Of a DNA stretch of 64,000 bases, positions 1 to 11,305 are shown piece by piece. The notes beneath the pieces were generated by a model. It was not told the origin of the DNA. It saw only the letters and a list, made by a program, of their open reading frames with translations, and made no database searches. The stretch's first letter is position 1. Every line of letters starts with the position of its first letter. The stretch is from Desmodus rotundus (Eukaryota > Chordata > Mammalia > Chiroptera > Phyllostomidae): positions 14,351,082 through 14,415,081 of the forward strand of contig NC_071397.1 in assembly GCF_022682495.2 (NCBI RefSeq). The letters run 5' to 3'. Both the position numbers and the translations under genes were made by a program.

Positions 1-1030
1 CTGAGACCCATTTACATTCCGGGATTCTCTGCCCCCCAGTTGTCAGTGAAGGAGAAGGAGTGGTGTGCAGGCTGCCACAGACCCCTCACGCGCAGAGGGA
101 GCAGAGCTTCACACTGTCATTTCCAGGCTCGTCCTCCTGGAGATCTGAAAGTCTGGCGACTGGGGGTTTTAGTAGGACTCTCCTTTTAAATACTTTTTCC
201 CAATGTGCAGAATGGAGGGAAGTCTCCCTCAGAAAAAAGAGCGTGCTTATGCCATTTCTATTGTTGTTTTTCAGACATCCCATACCACCTATGCCTTCCA
301 AGTCTGATTAATCTTTTTCAATAGCTGTGTTTGTAGGTATCCTGAGTAATATAATGTGTATGAGGATTCATACTTAAGGATTATGAGATTGACATAATAT
401 TAATGGACAATTTGCATGTAGGCATAAGAGGTTTCAGCCTCATAATTCATAACCCATTTTATCTACTGACTATACTCATATACTCCTTTTTCTACTTTTA
501 TAAATATACCACCATAATCATCAGAAAATAGAATCTCTACACAAGGATGGCTTTATGCCCTTATTCATATCATACCAGACACTCAAAAATCTCAAAAAAG
601 CCCTCCTTAGCTTTGCATAACTCTAATTGTATACCTAACAAGTCTTTCAGTGATTACCCATGAAACCACCATTTGATGCAGGGACTGACGTGAAATATAC
701 AACCATCTTTAACCCATATGTGCTTTAATGAAAAATAGAATGCCAATGTTTTAATAAATACTAGCCCCAAATTCCTCTTATTGCTTTACTGTCATAAGCA
801 TGCCTAGACTGTGATCACTACCCACAAATTGTATCACAACCCTCTGCATCGAACCACAGTCATTTGTTGTTGTGAGGATTTTTGCCAAAACCTTCTTCCA
901 GGTTTCCTCTTTTCTGCCTTTACTTCCCCAGTCATTCTCAAAACAGCAACCAATGTGATGCTGTTTAGGTGTCAGTGAAAGCACATTACTTATTTTCCCA
1001 AAAGCTGTCAAAGCCTCACCCCTTCACTCA
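1..1030. other. Unassigned sequence at left edge
   Basis: I recognise no gene or repeat family here. The first 200 bases are fairly GC-rich with overlapping short ORFs on both strands (60-311 plus, 86-301 minus) that resemble no protein family I know and lack any splice or domain evidence. The rest is AT-rich and looks like ordinary non-coding DNA. Confidence 0.4.
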
Positions 1031-1034
1031 GTAA

Positions 1035-1515
1035 ATGGGCGATGCCCAACAGGATTGGCTGCCCAGTGACACCTCTGAGCTCAGATGCCGTCCTTCCCCT
1101 CTTCTCTGCTCTCACCACTTTGACCTCTTTGCTATTCCTTGCTACACAAGAGGCATACTTTACCTCAGGGGCTCGGCTCTCAGTCTGGAACGCTTTCCCC
1201 CAGATATCCAGGTGCCTCACCTCCTCCAAGACTTGTACTTGAGAAGTACAGGCTAACTCAACCATGTAAATCTGCATCACGCAGCTACCCATTCTCCGTG
1301 CCCATTGCCCTGCCCTACTTTTGCTCCCACAGTACATACGAACTCCTTACAGGCTACATGGTTTAGTTATTGTTTGTTATCGGTCTTCTTCCACGTGGAC
1401 ATGTATGCTCCACAAAGGCAGGGGTTTTTGTCAGTTTTGCTCATGGCTATGACCTCATCATTTAGAATAGTGCCTGACACAACTTAGGCTTTTAATGAAT
1501 ATTTGTTGAGTGGGT
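1035..1515 (+). mobile_element. L2 LINE 3' end
   Basis: Old 3' end of a LINE-2 element in sense orientation. The order of landmarks is that of L2: a CT-rich segment with the aacgctttcccccagatatc block, then tgctccacaaaggcaggg, then tagaatagtgcctgacac, ending at aatgaatatttgttgagtggg near 1,510. It is strongly diverged and 5' truncated. The short ORFs across it (1,035-1,256, 1,139-1,366, 1,305-1,487) are chance frames. Confidence 0.75.
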
Positions 1516-3629
1516 AAATGAAACAAACAAAAAAGTAGAAATTATAATCTACTCACTCTGCAGTATTTTTCGGCTATGAAGGTTTTTTGAGTTTTCCTGA
1601 TTAGGCTTCCGAAGGAACTGAAGCCAGGGAAAGGCCTTGGCAACCAGACCAGCGCGGCTCTGTTGTTGCTCGGGCTCCAAATGTTCTATTGGCTCAGCTC
1701 ACTCTTTCAGTTACAGGAATGCAATCCGTCCACAGTTCTGTCGTTATTACCTTCGCTGATTCCACACGGTAGTTTTTCTAATCTTTATGTGTTGCCCGGC
1801 ATACACTGAGGTAATACTTTGCATTTTTGTTGACTAGATCTAATAAATTTTATACCATGCTCTTTACTTTCTGTTCTCTACTATCCAAACACATTTGAGT
1901 ATTTGTCCAACAACATACAAATTGTAAAACTTTGGACAACATGTTGAACCTCTTTCAACCTCATTTTCTTCAACTTTTAAACTAAAATAATAGTAGCTAT
2001 GTTTCACAATTCCCTTGCGGTATAAATAAGAATGTGGACAAAGAAGCATGTTGTAAAGTGTGTTATAAAACGTATTATTACTTTACCAGAATTGAATTTT
2101 TTCCCCCCTAGGACATGCCAATTAGTATGAAGAGTAGAAGGAAAATGATTGAGGACTACTGTTAGCTATGTACTATTAATATTTCCACTATACACTTTTT
2201 CACCCCAAAACGTTCATAATAGCCAAATATTTTAAACTCATACAAAGAAATTTAAAAAATCTGGTGCCTCTTGAACTTCTCAACAAAGTATAGCTAATTT
2301 ATTTAGTCATAAGTCATCATGGCTTAACATTCACTGATATGTTGCCGCAGTGAAAAGTGAAATTGATCATGGTAAAACCCATGTATGTGACTTACAGAGT
2401 TACTTCAGTTGGTGGTGGTGGTGGTGTGTGTATGTGTTTGAAATATTGCCAACGTAAGTGTGATTTATAAAAGATTTGAAAACATGTCACTTTGCAAGAG
2501 CCAAGTTGTATAAATAAGTGAAACTACTAAATTTATTATAGCATCTGAATTAGCATTGAAAAAGAAAGACTGAGCTACTCTGCAACATTTTTTTTCAACA
2601 AGTGCATTTTTGGAAACATTGTTATAAAGGTATTTTATTTACTTTTCTGGATTATTAGAATTTAGCTATTATACATAAATAAATTTTCAAATAAATTATG
2701 GGTATCATTTTAAGAATTAAATCTATTGAAAAAGAAATACATAAAAGCTTATTAAAAAGCTTTGTAAAATATGTTACATACTTGCAAGGATTTTTGTCAG
2801 AACAAAATAAATGTATGGTGGCAAATTAGAATATATATATACATAAATATATATTATCATGCAAAAGAAATAGATTCAGTTTATGACACATATTGCTTAT
2901 TCTATCTGAATTTCAGTTTCTTTATTTGTAATAGAGAGACTCTACCTAGTAAGATTTACATTGGCTTAAATATAATATGGGGTGTGTGTGTGTATGTTGG
3001 CTTGTTATAACCATGTTAAATGTTGATTATCTTACCAATTCCTCAATCACAACACAGTCAATAATTTTTTTCTGTTTATCAGTATCCAAACTTTAAATCG
3101 GTACATACTCCATTTTCTACTTCTATATGCAAAATACTTAAAATGGAGCTTAATATTTTACATATTGACTTATAATTCTATGTCAGAAGCATCTAGAGTA
3201 TTTGGCTAAAAACACAGGTGTTTGAGAGCATCTCCTTGGAACAACTGACTTAATTGTTTCACAACCAAATCCCTACTCTGAGACTAGAAAATCTAAATAA
3301 AATGTATAAAAATAACGTAAAAACCCACTTGGTTTTAGGTATTAGAGAGCAATAAAGGCTGTAAGAATTTATAGGGGCAAGACTTTAAAGAAGGAATCTA
3401 AGTGGGAAAACAGCATATGATCATGTTTTCCCTTTAAGAGGGTTGTCTGTTGCAAAAGTGAAAGACAAAACAGGGAGGCGGAGAAGAGGAACGTAAATTT
3501 TGGCAGCCTGAGGGCAAGGAAGGACGGAAATTAATGTTTAGGGCTCACCCGAAGGACAGAATAAGAACATCCCACAAAAGTAACTTATCTTTGAATAATC
3601 TTACCCATGGCTGAATTAAGGTGATTGTC
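1516..3629. other. Unassigned AT-rich sequence
   Basis: No gene. A block at 1,600-1,760 is more GC-rich than its surroundings and unassigned. There is a short GGT-rich simple repeat at 2,410-2,431 and AT-rich runs near 2,830-2,860. Part of the right end may belong to the degraded 5' region of the old L1M that begins clearly near 3,630. Confidence 0.4.
2410..2431. repeat. Short (GGT)n/(GT)n simple repeat
   Basis: About six ggt units run into gtgtgt. It is an imperfect microsatellite with no visible function. Confidence 0.7.
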
Positions 3630-4161
3630 CCTAAACAGACTTCCTTCTAGAGGCAAATGGAAGTCTTCACTAAAAATGTTTATTCACAGTGTCAACAGCA
3701 CAGTCAAAATTAATTAGGCATATAGAAACAAAACTAACTAAAGACAAAACAGTAAATAAAATAAAAGAGCAAGGTACAAACACACTGGGATTATCAGACA
3801 TAGGCTTCAAAATAAGTTAAGTAATATGTTCAGAAATTTCAATGACCAATAAAGAATTTTCACAGAGAAAACTATAAGAAAAAATGAAACGCAAATTCTT
3901 GAGGGTACAATTTAAGAACTGGTAGCTCAGGAAAAAGTGTTCAAGCTGAAAAATGAAAAGATGAATGAAAACACAGAAAAGCTAATTAAAAACAGAAAGA
4001 AAATACTGAAAGGCCTATTACACATTTAATTTGAGTGTCAGAAATAGAAGAGTGAGAGAATAAGGCAGAAGCAATATTTGTTTTTTGTATTCAGTAATTC
4101 TATTTTGATGTCTAGTTTTGTTTTTATTTATATTTATTATACTCTGGTTTGTAATGTTTTT

Positions 4162-4669
4162 CTTTTTTTATTTTTATTGACTTTACTAAGGTGGCATTGG
4201 TTAATAAAATTATATAGATTTCAGGTGCATAATTGTATCATACATCATCTGTATTTTGTGTTTAGTACCCCAAGGCACAAGGCATGTCTCCTGCTAATAC
4301 CGTTTATCCCCCCTTTACCCTCTTCTACCTCCCCTCACGCCCCTTTCCTTCTGGTAATTGCTATATTATTTTCTGTATCTCTGAGTTTTTTAATATATTT
4401 TTGCTTAATTCCTTCACCTTTTTCACCCAGACTCCCAACCCCGCTTCTCCTGGCGGCTCTCAGTCTGTTTTCTGTAGCTATGAGTCTGTTTCTATTTTGT
4501 TTGTTAGTTGATTTTGATTCCACATGTGAGTGAAATCATGTGGTGTTTGTCTTTCTCCCACTGGCTTATTTCACTTAGCATAATACTCTCTAGGTCCATT
4601 CATCCTGTTGCAATGGTAAGATTTCCTTTTTTATATAGCTGAGTAGTATTTCATTGTGTAAATGTAACA
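4162..4669 (-). mobile_element. Antisense L1 3' end (5' truncated)
   Basis: Reverse-oriented LINE-1 tail. From the left it shows the T-rich tail, the 3' UTR end (ggtggcattggttaataaaa), the pyrimidine-rich UTR and the ORF2 C-terminal coding end (ttatttcacttagcataat, then gctgagtagtatttcattg). It belongs to the 3'-end lineage also seen at 23,099, 58,875 and 62,907. A likely TSD is tgtaat(a)gttttt at 4,150-4,161 and 4,670-4,682. It has split the old L1M around it. ORFs across it on both strands are not genes. Confidence 0.8.
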
Positions 4670-6468
4670 TGTAATAGTTTTTTATCTACATGTAATATTT
4701 CTTATATTTGTAGCTAAAAGGCTTTAGCCTGTTGTGGAAATTTCTGGGGTATTGTTATTTTGAAAATTAAGGTGAATAAAAGGTATTTTTCAGACAAATA
4801 AAATCTAAGAGAAAAATGACACAAATGAAAAATGACTGCAGATAGAAACACAGTATACAAGAAAGAACAAGGAACAATTTCCAGAAAAAAATATTTGGGC
4901 AACTCCAAGTGAATTTTGATTATATGAAACAATAATTTAATATCCTTTAGTGTTTAAACCTATATGGAATTAAAATACATGAAAAAATAGAATAAATACC
5001 AGAGGGATAAATTGTGGTAATGTTTTAATTTTTTACCTTTGTTTGTTAATTGAAAAAAAAACCCTCAGTTACCTTAATTCAATCCTTAAGTAAAAGATGA
5101 CTGTGATCATATTAAGTCTAACTACTAAAAAATAGGAGAATGATGTATAAAAAGCTGGTAACGGAGCACAAATAAAAACAACAGCAAGATCTGATTTATC
5201 AAAAAAATGTAAAGAAAGAGATAATGGAACTTAAAATAGGACAAATGAAAAATGAAGGAAGTGAAGTTAGACCTCAAATAAATCATTAAATGAAATATTA
5301 ATAAAATAAATATGCTAACTAAAAGAGATTTCAAGTTGATATTTAAAAAAAATAATTGCTGTCATCTAAAATATGGGGAAGGTTTGAGAGTATATACATG
5401 GAAAAAGAGATCAAAATCAATCTGATACAGCAACTTTAACAGTAGCCCTTGAGACAAACATTATTATAAATGATAATGTCAGATGTGTTGTAATGATAAA
5501 GGTGGCAATGCATCAGAAAAAGATACCAATACTAAATTTGTAAACAATAACATAGCTTCAAAATAAAGTTATTTTATGAACTGAAAAGAGAAATACATAA
5601 AACCATAAAATATCAAGTGATATATACCAATCTCAATAACTTACAGGAAAAGCATCCCCCCCCCCAAAATCAAGAAAATTTGAACATTTGAACAACACAA
5701 TTAAAATTTAACCACATTGCCATATGTAGAGCCCTGCCCTTTACAGTACAAAGTACATTTTCCCAAGTGTATGGGGAATAGTTACCAAAACTGATTACTT
5801 ATTGGACTACAGAGTAAGCTTAAAAAAAAGAAACTCGGAATCAACTCATATATAGCATAATCTTCTGACCACTGAAGAATTAAGCTAGAAATTGGTGATA
5901 AGAGAATGACAAAAATGTCCTCAGATATTTTATAATTAAGAAACAGAATTCTTTAAAAAGGAAACAATGCAAATATAAAATCACTATATAAATAAAACTG
6001 AAAGACAAAGACAAGATGACATTAAAACTTACAATATTCAACTATATATCTACAGAGAGAGAAATTAAAAAAACCAGTTCATATTTTTAAATAATTTTTT
6101 ATTGTTCTATTACAGTTGTCCCAATTTCCCACACTTTACCCTCTTCCTCCCAACCCCCCCTCCACTCCCACAGTCAATTCCCACACTGTTGTCCATGTCT
6201 ATGGGTCATTTATATGTAATCTTTGACTAGTCCCTTCCCCTTCATTCCTCCATTATCCCCCTTCCCTTCTGGTTACTGTCAGTCTGGTCCATGTTTCCAT
6301 GCCTGTGGTTTTATTTCATTGCTTAGTTTATTTTGTTTATTAGATTCGTCTTATAGGTGAGATCATATGGTATTTGTCTTTTACCGACTGCCTTATTCAC
6401 TTAGCATAATATTCTCCAGTTCCATCCATGCTGTTGCAAAAGGTAGGAGTTTTTCTTTCTGCTGTGTA

Positions 6469-6741
6469 CTATTCCATTGTGTTAATGTACCACAGTTTTT
6501 TGGTCCACTCATTTACTGATGGGCACTTAGGCTGTTTCCAGCACTTGGCTGTTGTAAATAGTGCTGCTATGAACTTTGGGGTGCATGAGTACTTTTGAAT
6601 TGGTGATTGGGGATTCTTAGGGTATATTCCCAGCAGTTGAATCACTGGGTCAAAAGGCAATTCCATTTTTAGTTTTTTGAGGAAATTACAAATTGTTTTC
6701 CACAGTGGCCACACCAGTCTGCATTCCCACCAACAGTGCAC
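6469..6741 (-). pseudogene. L1 ORF2 C-terminal relic
   Basis: An open 90-codon minus-strand stretch reads as the extreme C-terminus of LINE-1 ORF2p. It starts at the [14 protein letters not shown] block (the cysteine-rich C-terminal segment), continues through LLGIYPK and the CTPKFIAALFTTAKCWKQPKCP block and reaches the near-terminal WYINTME. It is non-functional: upstream ORF2 is interrupted by the inserted duplication and stops. It is part of the 6,088-10,767 insertion. Confidence 0.85.
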
Positions 6742-6966
6742 TAGGGTTCTCTTTTCTCTGCATTCTCACCAGCACTTGTTGTTTGTTGATTTATTAATTA
6801 TGGCCATTCTGACAGGTGTGAGGTGATATCTCATTGTGGTTTTAGTTTTCTTCTCTCTGATGGCTAGTGATGTTGAGCATCTTTTCATATGTCTATGGGC
6901 CATCTGTATGTCCTCCTTGGAGAAGTGTCTATTCAGGTCTTTTGCCCATTTTTTAATTGAATTGCT

Positions 6967-7089
6967 TGTCTTATAGTTTTCTGAGTACAGGTCTTTTACC
7001 TCCTTGGTTAAATTTATTCCTAGGTACTTTATTTTTCTTGTTGCTACAGTAAATGTGATTTTTTTTCTAGTTCCTCTTTCTAATATTTC
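6967..7089 (-). repeat. Displaced copy of a 122-bp ORF2 segment
   Basis: This stretch repeats 7,912-8,033 in the same orientation with one substitution and one base of T-run length difference. The copy at 7,912-8,033 sits in its normal ORF2 position. This one interrupts ORF2 between ttaattgaattgct and ctggtgttgag, which are adjacent in other L1 copies (compare 18,675-18,710). Both copies begin at tgtctta, so a short microhomology marks the junction. Confidence 0.85.
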
Positions 7090-7585
7090 CTGGTGTTGAG
7101 TAGTATAGGTTCTTTATATATTTTGGAGATCAAACCCTTGCCTGATATATCATTGGCAAATATGTTATCCCATACAGTCGGTTCCCTTTTCATTTTGATG
7201 ATGGTTTCTTTAGCCATGTAGAAACTTTTTAATTTGATGCCATCCCATTTGTTTACTTTTCCTTTATTTCCCCTGCCCTAGAAGATATATCAGCAAAAAT
7301 ACTGCTACATGGAATATCTGAATTTTCCTGGTTATGTTTTTCTTAAGGACTTTTATGGTATCATGACTTATATTTAAGTCTTTTATCTATTTTGAATTTA
7401 TTCTGGTGTATGGTGTAAGTTGATGGTCTAGTTTCATTTTTTTGCATGTACCAGTCCAGTTCTCCCAACATCATTTATCAAATAGGCTACTTTTATCCCA
7501 TTGTATGCTCATGCCCCCTTTGTCAATATTAATTGACCATAGAGACTTGGGTTTATTTCTGAGGTCTCTATTCTGGTCCACAGAT

Positions 7586-8440
7586 CTATGTGTTTGTTCT
7601 ATGCCAGTACCAGACTGTTTTGATTACAGTGGCCCTGTAGTATAGTTTGATATCATGTATTGTGATCCTTCCTACTTTGCTCTTCTTTCTCAAGATTTCT
7701 GAGGCTATCCAGGGTCTTTTTTGGTTCCATATATATTTTTGAAATATTTGTTCTAGATCTGTGAAATATACCATTGGTATTTTAATAGGATGTGTGTTGA
7801 CTCTATAGATTGCTTTGGGTACTATGCATATTTTAATGATGTTAATTCTCCAATCCAAGAGCATGGTATATGCTTCCACTTATTTGTATTTTCCTCAGTT
7901 TCTGTCTTCAGTGTCTTATAGTTTTCTGAGTACAGGTCTTTTACCTCCTTGGTTAAATTTATTCCTAGGTACTTTATTTTTCTTGTTGCTACAGTAAATG
8001 TGATTTTTTTCTAGTTTCTCTTTCTAATATTTCATTTTTGGTGTACAAAAATGCAATTGATTTCTGAATATTGACTTTGTATCCTGCTACTTTGCCAAAT
8101 TCACTTATTATTAGGTTGAATAGTTTTTGGAGGGAGACTATGGGGTTTTCTGTGTACATTATCATGTCACCTGCAAACAATGACAGCTTTAGTTCCTACT
8201 TTCCAATTTGGATACCTTTTGTGTCTTTTTCTTGTCTTATCACTGTGGCTAGAGCTTCTGGTACTATGTTGAATAAGAGTGGTGAAAGAAAACACCTTTG
8301 TGTTGCTCCTGCTCTTAGTTGGAAATCTTAGTTTTTGCCCGTTGAGTTGCCCGTAGGTTTTTCATATATGACTTTTATTATGTTGAGGTACGCTCCCTCT
8401 ATTCCCACTTCAGTGACTGTTTTTATCATAAATTGATGCT
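7586..8440 (-). pseudogene. L1 ORF2 reverse-transcriptase relic with FAGD
   Basis: Minus-strand remains of the LINE-1 reverse transcriptase. 8,180-7,989 contains the active-site segment reading [12 protein letters not shown], where the family motif is FADD, so one catalytic aspartate is replaced by glycine. The following GYKVNIQKS block is present. 7,879-7,586 continues with the fingers/thumb part ([15 protein letters not shown], then [14 protein letters not shown]). Reading-frame breaks separate the blocks. The segment stops upstream at about 8,440, where the sequence changes to non-ORF2 DNA. Confidence 0.85.
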
Positions 8441-8461
8441 GTTATGATCCATGATTTTTTC

Positions 8462-8960
8462 CCTTCAAATAAGTAAAGGCAGGTTGAAGGCAAAATGGAA
8501 TAAGATAGAGGGAGGGTAACCTGTGAGTTTTGAAATTAAAAAAATAGTGAAGAAATAGGAATACAATCGAAGAAGGACAGCAGTAACAATAATGTCCATG
8601 TCAAAAAAGCCACAATTTATAAAGGTAGAAAGAAAATAAGAATATCATAAGAAGGGAAATGAGAATGTGAGCTGACTAAGGGAAGGAAGAATGATTTTGA
8701 GAGGATAGAGATAGGAGAAATAGTAAGAGTAAGGTATAGGAACAAGGTGTATTGGGGAGGAATACAATTTACAAGAAAAATAAGAAAAGGCAGGAAGAAG
8801 GCAAAATGGAGTAAGACAAGGGAAGGGTACAATGTGAGATTTGAAATAAAATTAAAAAAAGAAAATATAAAAATCTAAAAAACAAATAAAAAATAAAAGA
8901 CAAAGAATAGTGAATTAGTTGGAATACAATTGAAGCAAAAGAAGAAGTATTAAAAGGCTA
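8462..8960. repeat. Two imperfect A-rich direct repeats
   Basis: 8,462-8,600 and 8,775-8,960 share a diverged unit: aaaggcagg, gaaggcaaaatgga, taaga, ggaagggta, gtgag, then a(t)ttgaaa and tggaatacaattgaag. The offset is about 312 bases, with weaker similarity continuing after each unit (gaaagaaaat). In L1 orientation the region is T- and C-rich and lies between the 5' UTR and the ORF2 remnant of the 6,088-10,767 element. It may be a tandem unit of the 5' UTR, but the origin is not certain. Confidence 0.6.
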
Positions 8961-9295
8961 TATGAAAGAAAGAAAGAAAATGCAAATTCTTAAGAAGACT
9001 GAGGTGAAATTCATCTCAGCAGAGTTTGGTGTTTACCTCTGTCTTCTCTTTCTGGGTCTGCCTATGGCTTTTTATCAGCCAGGTCCCAGGATGGGTCATC
9101 CAACTTCTGGCAGCGCCACTTGTATGACCTTCACCTGCTTTTAGAGGTGGCTTTTATTTTGATTGGGAGGATGGGACCTCTTGTTCTCCCCTGGGAGGTA
9201 TTTTTCAGTATTCTGGAAAATTATGTGTGTTCCCGCTGCCCCTGCACCACCCTTCTTGGTCTGTCTCATCTTATTTCCAAAAATGTGTAGCTTTT

Positions 9296-9507
9296 TAAAA
9301 AAAAGATTTTATTTATTCATTTTTAGAGAGAGGGGAAGGGAAGGCGAAAGAGAGGGAGAGAAATATCAATGCATGATTGCCTAGTGTGCCCCCTACTGGG
9401 GACCTGGCCCACAACCCAAGCATGTGCCATGACTGGGAATTGAACTGGCGACCCTTTGGCTCGCAGCCCATGCTCAAGCCACTGAGCTACACCAGCCAGG
9501 TCAATAC
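9296..9507 (-). mobile_element. VES-type tRNA-derived SINE, antisense
   Basis: A complete bat SINE in reverse orientation. The 5' tRNA-related head lies at the right, where the minus strand reads gacctggctggtgtagctca. The B-box region is near 9,435-9,445, and the body carries the ccccctactggggacctggc block. The CT-rich stretch and A-rich tail lie at the left (complement of aaagattttattt). The TSD is tgtgtagctttt (9,284-9,295) and tgtatagctttt (9,508-9,519), one mismatch. It lies inside the 5' UTR of the 6,088-10,767 L1 and is therefore younger than it. Confidence 0.93.
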
Positions 9508-10927
9508 TGTATAGCTTTTAATGAAGTAGTTATCCATTTCAGGGGATGGGTCAATCTGTGTAAGAGGGTCAGCTCTTTCCTGCTTGGTACTGATGACAGC
9601 TCTGTGTGTAGTCAGAGGGTGGGCATGGCCCTGATTCCTCCCTGCAGCACTGATTTCTGATCTCCCTGCTTTGCTGGTCTCAGTGGAATAGGAACCTAAG
9701 AATGAGTGTATTTTGTCTCCCTGAGAGAAGTTAAAAATGGCCCTTTCGGTGTTTCTCTTTCTGTCTTCCTCTTGTGGATATGCACCCTGCAGTGGGTTAT
9801 TGAGCCTGCCCTGCCTGTTATGCAGAACTTCTCATTGGATACAGTGGGATGGTGCTTGTGATCCTCCAGGAAGTGGGTGCTGAGTGAGTCCTTCCCTTCG
9901 TGGAGGTTTGATCACTGCTGTCTGGGGTAGGGGGCTCTGCCTGGCTGTAAGTAATCTCAAGTGCTCAGCTTTTGCCCATCCAGTTCCCAGCCCACTGCCC
10001 TTGCAGCAGACACAGTCCCAAACTCTCCACTCTGTGCAGCCTCTGGGCCGCTAGCTGCATGGGGCTGGAGATGAGAAATCCCATTTTTGTGCACTTTTCT
10101 GATCTGTCTGGCCAGCTGTATTCAGTGGCAGCCAATCACGCTTTCAATCTTTCCTTTTTCTGGCAGGGCAGCTGCTCACAGAGTCCCTGCCCAGCACATT
10201 TCAGCTCCCCTTTTAAAAAGTCTCTTTGGGCACACCCACTGCAGTACTGTCACTGTCTGGTTTTCCACACACAACCCCTCTCCAAAAAGCCAAAGTCTCT
10301 CATTGTCCTGGCTGGCAGTGGCCTGCCTCTGCCCAACCCAGGTGCAGATAGAGTCCCCCTCTCTCTCTCTGGCACTCTCTGAGTTTGTGTTTGCAGCTGC
10401 AGCTATGGGTGTGCTGCTCACTGTGTGTGTGTATAACCTGGAACTCCCCAACTTTGTGTACCCAAGTCACTCAGCCTGAGTCTGGGGGTTCCCTGCCCTG
10501 GGAGGGGAAGGAGACTCAAAGCTGCAATCTCCTACCAGGCTTTCCACAGCTGCAGGTGCCACGTGTGGCGTATTTCCCCTTCAACCTATAAGATCTCCTG
10601 GCCACCCATTGTGAGGATTCTTCTGTTCTACTTGGCTTCCAAACTTTATATCAGCTTAGATTCCGTTGAATGTTCAGTTTATTTGTCAGTGCATCAGTCT
10701 AGTATCCAATTCGGGGGCAAGAGCAAGTGGGCTCACCTTCTACCTATTGGCTGCTATCTTCTTCTCTCAGTTCTTATTTTAGAAGATAACATTAACTCAA
10801 TTACTGAAGCATCTAAATGAGGAATTGAAAAAAAAATTATAGTTAATTAAATGCAAAAAAGTAGAAAAAGATTAAAATATACATTAATGAGATATTAAGA
10901 TTTCAATAGTTGTTTCAAAGTTTGCTT

Positions 10928-11305
10928 TATTAGTCTTCTCATGCTGCCATAACAAAATGCCATAGACTGGGTAGCTTAAACAACAGAAATTTATTTTCGA
11001 ATAATTATGAAGGCTAAAGGTCTAAGGGTCAAGGTAACAGTAGCATTTTTTTCTGGTGAGACCTCTGACTTGTCGACATTTTCCTTACTGCTGGTGTCCT
11101 CACATGGCCTTTCATCTGTGGGTATTGAGAGAGCTCATCACTAGTGTATCTTCCTCTTTTAATAAGAACATCAGTCTTATGGGATTAGGTTCTAATGACC
11201 TCAGTCCCTATCTCCTGTATGGGAGGGGTATTCATACTGGGGGGTAGAACTTCCACATGTGAATGCGGGGGAACACAATACTGTTCTTAACAGTTGGTGT
11301 TTTGA
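10928..11305 (-). mobile_element. MLT1-type (ERVL-MaLR) LTR, antisense
   Basis: A solitary old mammalian LTR in reverse orientation. The characteristic antisense 3' end ttagtcttctcatgctgcc, then cataacaaaatgcca and gggtagcttaaacaacagaa, is followed by gtcctcacatgg and the block near tcttatgggattagg. No internal retroviral region flanks it. It sits in the old L1M, so it inserted after that element. No protein-coding potential is present. Confidence 0.75.

Larger units (their letters stand above)
6088..10767 (-). mobile_element. Antisense L1, full 5' end but internally rearranged
   Basis: One LINE-1 insertion of about 4.7 kb, bounded by a 13-bp TSD with one mismatch (cagttcatatttt at 6,075-6,087, cagttcttatttt at 10,768-10,780). 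Minus-strand sequence at the right TSD edge reads ttct/aaaa, a normal L1-endonuclease site. From the 3' end it holds the UTR (6,088-6,470), ORF2 C-terminus and RT (6,470-8,440), then A-rich sequence (8,460-8,960) and a GC-rich 5' UTR (9,000-10,767) ending in a YY1-like gctatctt. ORF1, the endonuclease domain and the start of RT are absent. It carries an out-of-place 122-bp duplication (6,967-7,089) and a later SINE (9,296-9,507). Confidence 0.7.

Noticed and set aside
4078..4533. 151-codon ORF, hydrophobic, possible membrane protein
   Set aside because: It reads the T- and C-rich antisense 3' UTR of an L1; hydrophobicity follows from T-richness. No start context, exon or domain support.
8617..8832. 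Highly hydrophobic 71-residue minus-strand ORF
   Set aside because: Translation of a pyrimidine-rich strand of the A/G-rich repeat units; no conserved residues.
9972..10479. Overlapping 136- and 130-codon ORFs in GC-rich DNA, looking like a small gene
   Set aside because: They lie inside the 5' UTR of the TSD-bounded antisense L1 and on the strand opposite to it. Cysteine- and proline-rich composition simply reflects CT-rich sequence.
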